Positions 58,547-64,000 of a stretch of 64,000 nt of DNA are shown here, piece after piece. Source of the stretch: CALKJU01 sp035326425 (GTDB lineage: Bacteria; Pseudomonadota; Alphaproteobacteria; Geminicoccales; Geminicoccaceae); assembly GCA_035326425.1 (NCBI GenBank), contig DAOLFG010000021.1:7254-71253 (forward strand), given 5' to 3'. Both the position numbers and the translations under genes were made by a program. The notes beneath the pieces are model-generated. The model ran no database searches. It saw nothing but the letters and a program-made list of their open reading frames with translations, and was not told the DNA's origin. Positions within the stretch are counted from its first letter, which is position 1, and each line of letters starts with the position of its first letter.

Positions 58547-61500
58547 TCAAGCCGCGGCGGCGGTGGCGTTGATCCTGACGAGCGAATCGACGAGCTTGGC
58601 GAAGTCCTGCTCGATGTCATAGACGGCATTGAACTCGACGAAGGCCCAGCGGCCGAATTTCTGCAGGTTGTTGACTCCGGGCACCCAGTAGGCACGCATG
58701 GTCTCGGCCTTGTCCTTGGCGTCTTCGCCGCGAAAGCCCTTGGTCTCGACGACGAGGCTCAAGGGATCGGGCGTGCCGTCGGTGGCGATGCGGCCGTCGT
58801 CGACGCGGACGATGAAGTCGGGCAGGTAGCGGCGCGGTGTCGAGCCGAACAGGTAGGGCACCTCGAAACCCAGGCCCTGGTTCTTGACGTAGGCCAGCAC
58901 GCGAGGGTGCCCCTCGACGACGCGGCACAGCTCCGCTTCCCAGTCGGAATCGCAGACCACCCAATTGACGTGGCATTTGCGCGCGTCGGTCTTCCAGCGC
59001 AGCGCCTTCGAGGTCGTGAAGTTTACATGGGCGGTGGAGCCCGTGGCGTTGTAGGGATCGAGGATCGCCTTGATCGGCTTGCGGTCCTCGAAGCTCCTGG
59101 TGATTGCCGCCATGATCCTGTTGGCGGCGTTGTCGGCGATCTCCTGGTAGAGGAGCTGCGCCGGGAAGGTGCCGCCGGAGCAGCGCAGATGGTTGTCGAG
59201 CCATTCGCGGCAGATGCGCTTGACCTGGCCGAACAGGTGCAGCTTCGGCGCCTCGCCCGGATCGCGCAGCTTGGTCATGATCAGCCGCTTGGTGAGCACG
59301 AACAGCACGGTCGAGAGACGGACGTTCTCCAGATGGGTGACGTTCAGCTCCACCGCCTCGCCGATCAGGCCCTGGTTGGTGGTGCGCGACGGCCCGACCA
59401 GCTGCGGCGTCAGCTCCAGGGTCGAATCGCGGCTGAAGCTCGCCGTCAGCCGCTCCTCGGGCAGCTCGACGCGATAGCCTTCGACACGCGGAAAGCGGAT
59501 TTCCAGCGCGTCCCCGTCCGGCTTGACGGCGTGGACGCGCACCGTCTCGCGCGGCGGCTGCGGCGGCGCCACCACCGGCTTGGCGGCGAAGTCGAACGGG
59601 ATGCCCAGGATGTCGGCATATTCGACGTTGAACAGGCCGTCGTCGTTCAGCTCGTAGGACTGCCGCCTGAGGCCGCGGCCGACCACCTGTTCGCACAGCA
59701 GCTGCGTGCCGAAGGCCCTTACGCCCAGGATGTGGGTGACGGTGTTGGCATCCCATCCCTCGGTCAGCATCGACACCGACACCACGCAGCGGACCTGCTC
59801 GCCGAGACGGCCCGGCTTGCCCACTGTGTTCATTACCTCGCGCAGCAGGTCCTGGTCTGAGATGCTCTGCCCGGCCTGCAGGTCGCCGGTGCGGGCGACG
59901 ATCTCGCGGCGGAACCGTTCGATCTCGTCGCCGGCCATCTCGCGGAAATCCTTGTCCAGCGCCTCGCCGGATTCCAGCTGCTCGCTGTCGATCAGCAGCG
60001 TGCGCGGCCGCGGCACCCTGTTGCCATAGTCGTCGAAGTTGCGGAACAGGGCGAGCCGGCCGTTCTCCAGGGTGTCGGAGCCGTCCTCGTTCTGGCGATG
60101 GAAGCCGGAGACGAAGTCGTAGACCAGCTTCGAGGTCGAGGTGTTGTTGCAGACGACGATGAAGACGGGCGGGACATCGATGCCCTCCTGCCGCCAAAGC
60201 TCGAATGTCTTCTCGTAGTGGCCGTAGAGAGCCTCGAGCGCCGTCTGCAGCCCGGCCGGCAGGCTCAGCGGATCGTAGGCCTTGCCGGCGGTCCCGCGCC
60301 CCTTCTTCGGCATCCGCTTGCCGATATGCTCCCACAGGTTGCGCAGCTTCGGCATGTCGCCGCCGGGCACGTTGTCGGCGATCGGCACCCGCGGCAGCTT
60401 GACGATGCCGCACTCGATCGCATCCATCAGCGAGAAGTCGCTGACGGTCCAGGGGAACAGCGTGCCCTCGGCATAGCCCGAGCCGCGGAGGAAGAACGGC
60501 GTCGCCGACAGGTCATAGATGCCGCGCGTGCCGAGCTTGCGCCGGACGGCCTCGATGCCGGAAATCCACAACCGCGCGGCCTCGTTGTTCTTCTTGGCCT
60601 CGTCCTTGTCCTCGCCCTTGAGGTCGGTGTCGATGCCGTCCTTGACCTTCTCGCGATAGCAGTGATGCGCCTCGTCGTTCAGCACGACGACGCCCTTGAG
60701 GCCCATCAGCTCAGGCATCACGCGCTTAAGCATCTTGCCTTCGCTTTCGACGGTGACCAGCGGCGGCCCGTGTCCCTGCAGCAGAGCACGGTTGGTCTTC
60801 GGGACGTCCAGCTCCTCGCGCTGCTTGAAGGCGTGATAGTTGGTGATGACGATCTTGGCGCGGTCGATGTCGCCCAGCATGTCCGCCGGCACCAGCTCGC
60901 GCTCGCGGTAATAGCTCTCGGGGTCGTTCGGCTGCAGCACGCGCAGCCGGTCCCTGATCGTGATGCCCGGCGTGACGATGAGGAAGCCGCGGCTGAACGA
61001 TTTGGTGCCCGGGTGCCGCACCGCATTGACGGTCTGCCAAGCGATCAGCATCGCCATCACCGTCGTCTTGCCGGCGCCGGTCGCGAGTTTCAGGGCAAGC
61101 CGCAAAAGCTCCGGATTGGCCTGGGCGTTGGCGGCCTTCACATGCGCCCAGAACTTCTCCGTCCGCCTGCCGAGACCAGGGGCGACCTCGGCAAGCCAGA
61201 TGGCGGTCTCGACCGCCTCGATCTGGCAGAAGAAGGGGCGCCGATCGCCGAACGCATGATGCCGCCAGTGTTGCAGCAGCCGAGCCGTTTCCGGCGTGAC
61301 CTGCCATTGGCTTGCCGGAAGGCCGCGCCATTGTCCGACATAGTCACGAATTTCGTTGATGATCGGAGTGGGGTTGTACTCCTGCTCCGCCGTCGACAAC
61401 CCGTCACCCGCACCCAGCTCCAGCTCGGCCTGGGCTTTCCCGCGCCGCTGTTTCTTCGGCTTCGGCACCGGCGTGATCAGCTCGGAGCGCCGACGTGCGG

Positions 61501-61606
61501 GAACGATCCGGTTGACCGGCTGCCCCGCCTCGTCCAGCTCCCAGTGCCGCCCCGGATACGCGTAGGGCGAGTTCAGTATCGGTCGGGTGAAAAAGTCGTC
61601 GGCCAT
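58547..61606 (-). CDS. type III-like restriction helicase/nuclease (Res)
   Basis: A superfamily 2 ATPase of 1,019 residues: Walker A ALKLATGAGKTTVMAMLIAW (about 177), DEAHH box (about 312), motif VI-like LTEGWDANTVTHILGVRAFG and GRGLRRQ, then a C-terminal region (LVVETKGFRGEDAKDKAE) resembling a PD-(D/E)xK nuclease with ExK. ATG 61606 is fixed by GGGGAG six bases before. With Mod it forms a restriction-modification-like pair that probably acts on unmethylated phage or plasmid DNA. Confidence 0.9.
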   Translation of the reverse strand: MADDFFTRPILNSPYAYPGRHWELDEAGQPVNRIVPARRRSELITPVPKPKKQRRGKAQAELELGAGDGLSTAEQEYNPTPIINEIRDYVGQWRGLPASQWQVTPETARLLQHWRHHAFGDRRPFFCQIEAVETAIWLAEVAPGLGRRTEKFWAHVKAANAQANPELLRLALKLATGAGKTTVMAMLIAWQTVNAVRHPGTKSFSRGFLIVTPGITIRDRLRVLQPNDPESYYRERELVPADMLGDIDRAKIVITNYHAFKQREELDVPKTNRALLQGHGPPLVTVESEGKMLKRVMPELMGLKGVVVLNDEAHHCYREKVKDGIDTDLKGEDKDEAKKNNEAARLWISGIEAVRRKLGTRGIYDLSATPFFLRGSGYAEGTLFPWTVSDFSLMDAIECGIVKLPRVPIADNVPGGDMPKLRNLWEHIGKRMPKKGRGTAGKAYDPLSLPAGLQTALEALYGHYEKTFELWRQEGIDVPPVFIVVCNNTSTSKLVYDFVSGFHRQNEDGSDTLENGRLALFRNFDDYGNRVPRPRTLLIDSEQLESGEALDKDFREMAGDEIERFRREIVARTGDLQAGQSISDQDLLREVMNTVGKPGRLGEQVRCVVSVSMLTEGWDANTVTHILGVRAFGTQLLCEQVVGRGLRRQSYELNDDGLFNVEYADILGIPFDFAAKPVVAPPQPPRETVRVHAVKPDGDALEIRFPRVEGYRVELPEERLTASFSRDSTLELTPQLVGPSRTTNQGLIGEAVELNVTHLENVRLSTVLFVLTKRLIMTKLRDPGEAPKLHLFGQVKRICREWLDNHLRCSGGTFPAQLLYQEIADNAANRIMAAITRSFEDRKPIKAILDPYNATGSTAHVNFTTSKALRWKTDARKCHVNWVVCDSDWEAELCRVVEGHPRVLAYVKNQGLGFEVPYLFGSTPRRYLPDFIVRVDDGRIATDGTPDPLSLVVETKGFRGEDAKDKAETMRAYWVPGVNNLQKFGRWAFVEFNAVYDIEQDFAKLVDSLVRINATAAAA

Positions 61607-61713
61607 AATTACTCCCCGATTGAGAAAGGTGATGCCGGGAGCGCTGGCGTGCGTCAACCATGAGATGGAATACTTCTGACTGGACGGTGCCGCCGCGGGG
61701 ATCGAGGCGACCG

Positions 61714-64000
61714 TCAGGGCGGGCCGCTCCGTCGAACATCTCTGCGAGCTGGAGCCGATCGATGCGGCTCAGGAGCGCGGTCTCCGGCGTCGTATCGGGC
61801 TAGGAACGCCTTGCAGGCTGAAAAGTCCGTGAAGACGGCCGGCGGGCAGTCGACCACGGGATCCTGAGCCAGCTCGCGCGCGTAGCGCAGCATTGCTTCC
61901 GTAGGCTGACGCCGTTCCGACGCTGCCGGCCCAGCCCCAGGCGCTGCTGCATGCTCGTCCAGAAATGCCCGGCAGATCGCGCTTTTGCTCTTCAGCCCGC
62001 GCGGCAGCTTGATGTCCTTCCGCGCCGCGATGGAGCTGGCGAACTTCACCATCGCTTTCGTCGGGCGCTGCTTCGTCCCGCCCGAACGCTTGGCGATCGG
62101 CGCCGGCGCAACCTCGACCACGTTGGCGCGCCCGACGGCGGCGATCAGCTCCACCACCCTGGTCCGCGTCTGTTCCTTGAACACGGCAACGCGGGCCTGA
62201 GCCTCCGCCGGTGTCGTGGCGCGGCCGATCTCGCCCAGCTGAGCCTCGAACTGAGCCCGCCCGACCGGATCGGCGTACGCCGGGAAGACGCCGCGGACAA
62301 CGGCGATGAACACCAACCCCACGTCCGTGACCTTGATCGGCGGGTCCTTGCCCTTTAGGAGCGAGACATACTCGCTCTTCAGCAGCTTCGGCAGGATACT
62401 GTCGCGCGTCGCCGCCGTCCCCAGGCCCTTCGGCTCGTTCGGGTTCGCGGGATTAGCGAGCGCGGCCTTCAGCGTCGGATCCTCGACCTGGTCGATCAAC
62501 CGGCCCATGACCACGGGAAGCTCGCCACGGGTGATCCGCCGCGGCGGCTCGGTCGTGGCCGTCTCGACCCGCGCCCGCGTCGCACGCGCGGCCTCGCCGT
62601 CATTGATCGGCGGCAGACGCACCGCTGTCGCCTCCTGCTGGACTTTCGTGCGGCCAGGAACGTCGTCCGGCTCGTTCTCTGCCTCGGTGCCGTAGACCGC
62701 ACGCCAGCCGGGGACCTTGACCACGCTGCCGCTCACTGAGAACAGCTTCGGGCCGACCGGCGTATCGACCTCGGCAGTGACCCTCGTGCGGGCGTCTACC
62801 CCGTCCGGCAGGTGAGCGGCCAGGAAGCTCCGCGCGACGAGGTCCCACAGCCGGAACTGATCCGCACCGACGGTTCCCGGCGTCGGCACCTTGCGCAAAG
62901 GGACGATAGCATGATGCTCGCCGGGGCCCTTGATGTAGTGACCCTTCTGCCCCTTCCGGATGATCGGATCGCCGGCCGCCGCCACGACGGACACGAGGTC
63001 GGTGAGGACAGTGACGATGCCGTCGATGATCGCCCAGGCGTCACCTGACTGGCTCTCCGGCAAGTACTCGGACTCGGTGCGCGGGTAGCTCAGGTAGCCT
63101 TGGTCATAGAGGTCCTGGGCGAGCTTGGCCGTCCGCTGCGGGTCCCAGCCGAACCGCTTGGCGCAGCGCCGCGCCAGCGCGTCCTTAGAGAACAGCTTCG
63201 GCGGCGGCCGTCGTGCATCCTTCTGCTCAACACCAAGCTGCCCGGACCAGACCGACGCGGCAATACGGATCGTCTCCGCCACCACCCTGTCGAACAGGTG
63301 CTCCTTGGGAGCATGCCAAAGGGTCACCTTTGCGCCGCTCTCGGTGGCGGCGACCAAGGCGACCTTGAAATAGTCCTGCGGCACGAAGTCGAGGATGCGC
63401 CGTTCGAGGTCGGCCAAGGGTGGGCGTCTGCACGCCGCCAAAGCGCCACGGCTCCTTGAAGCCCGACGGCCGCAGCCGGAGCGACACCGCGCGCGTGCCG
63501 TTGAGTCCGAGATGGTAGTCCTCGTACTGGCGGCAGAGCGCTTCGAGATAGGCGGCATAGTCCCGCTCGCCCGAACCCTGCTCCGCAGCCATCGTCGAGA
63601 AGGCGCGGCGGATGGACAGATCGTCCAACGCACCGAGCCTCAGCCGATCCACCTGTCCCCGGTAGCCGAGATGTTCCAACATCTCCCAGGCGATCATCGA
63701 GCCCTCCCGGCCCGGATCGGTGGCGACGATCACGCGATCGACGCCGCGCAGCTCGCGGGCGATGCCCTCGACCTTGGCCTTGTGCGAGGCGCCCGACCGG
63801 CTCTTGCCGTAGGTGAGTGGGATCGGGTCGATGACGATCGGCAGCGTCTCGAAGCGCCACGGCTTCCAGCCGGCCCGGACCTCGCCGGGCTCCTGCGCCA
63901 CGAGGAGATGGCCCTCGGCGGCGACGCAGACGGTGGTCGGCGACTTGAAGAACCGCTGCACCTGCCGCATCGTCGATGGCTTCTCGAAGAAGAACAATGT
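61714..64000 (-). pseudogene. topoisomerase III-type (TopB) gene, frameshifted and 5'-incomplete
   Basis: The 5' end lies just past the window edge (first visible LFFFEKPSTMRQVQRFF is a Toprim start, with ATDPGREGSMIAWEML). The frame changes near 63425 in the conserved GVQTPTLG region; it then continues to the active-site YLSYPRTESEYLPES (Tyr about 63086) and to the stop at 61714. After the topoisomerase fold come two similar C-terminal modules of about 40 residues (PTKAMVKFASSIAARKDIKL and PTEAMLRYARELAQDPVVD). Plasmids and conjugative elements often carry such TopB genes. Whether the lesion is real cannot be told. Confidence 0.82.

Noticed and set aside
33051..64000. A second copy of the tRNA-Thr 3' end as att site
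   Set aside because: I looked for TTCAAATCCCTCC-like copies and saw none in the window.

Overview
The window is very GC-rich (roughly two thirds G+C by eye) and reads as an alphaproteobacterial chromosome, probably Rhodospirillales-like; I cannot place it more closely. Signs of this are the cysG-DUF2849-cysI-DUF934 sulfite-reduction block, the heterotetrameric sarcosine oxidase operon soxBDAG, and the hemC-hemD-mitofilin-like-hemY cluster next to divergent tsaD. Genes overlap heavily. At least six stop/start junctions use GTGA, where the GTG start overlaps the TGA stop.

Region 1 (1-33 kb) is compact, intact core genome. An Ohr peroxidase converges on a minus-strand train that reads, in transcription order, type II secretion genes gspE-F-C-G-H-I-J-K-L-M, then glmS, then two Dpp/Opp-type ABC ATPases without permeases. 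Upstream of that is the siroheme/sulfite-reductase block with a good sigma-70 promoter, divergent from an RTX-repeat protein. Next come an inositol-phosphatase-like gene and soxGADB, a Gfo/Idh/MocA oxidoreductase, an ATM1-type ABC exporter, tsaD, hemC, hemD, a mitofilin-like protein, a HemY-like TPR protein and tRNA-Thr(CGT).

Region 2 (33-46 kb) starts right after the tRNA and is accessory. A LytTR response regulator and a LytS-type histidine kinase sit between a secreted sulfatase with a dockerin-like tail and a giant (about 2,000-codon) autotransporter. Both of those genes carry the same paired direct repeat upstream (TTCGTCGA twice, 21 bp period), at the same distance (31 bp) from a shared TAGGG(T/A) element. 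This looks like a self-contained LytTR regulon. The sulfatase has one frameshift. The autotransporter has three frameshifts and one in-frame TAG. An IS110 remnant, a secreted HEIGH metalloprotease, an NTF2-like protein and a broken serine recombinase follow.

Region 3 (46-64 kb) is a mobile or defence-type island. It holds a Hen1-Pnkp RNA-repair operon flanked by two direct copies of an about 85-bp repeat; scraps of SRAP (YedK-like) and DnaE2 genes; a VOC protein; an ASCH-domain protein; and a minus-strand operon of a topoisomerase III (frameshifted, running off the window), a type III-like Res helicase/nuclease, a large Mod methyltransferase, a small unknown protein, and a UvrD-like helicase with a RelE-like N-terminus. 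The helicase is cut off by the DnaE2 remnant.

Nearly all damaged genes lie right of the tRNA. This argues for real decay of acquired DNA rather than uniform sequencing error, although single-base errors cannot be excluded for the sulfatase, autotransporter and topoisomerase.
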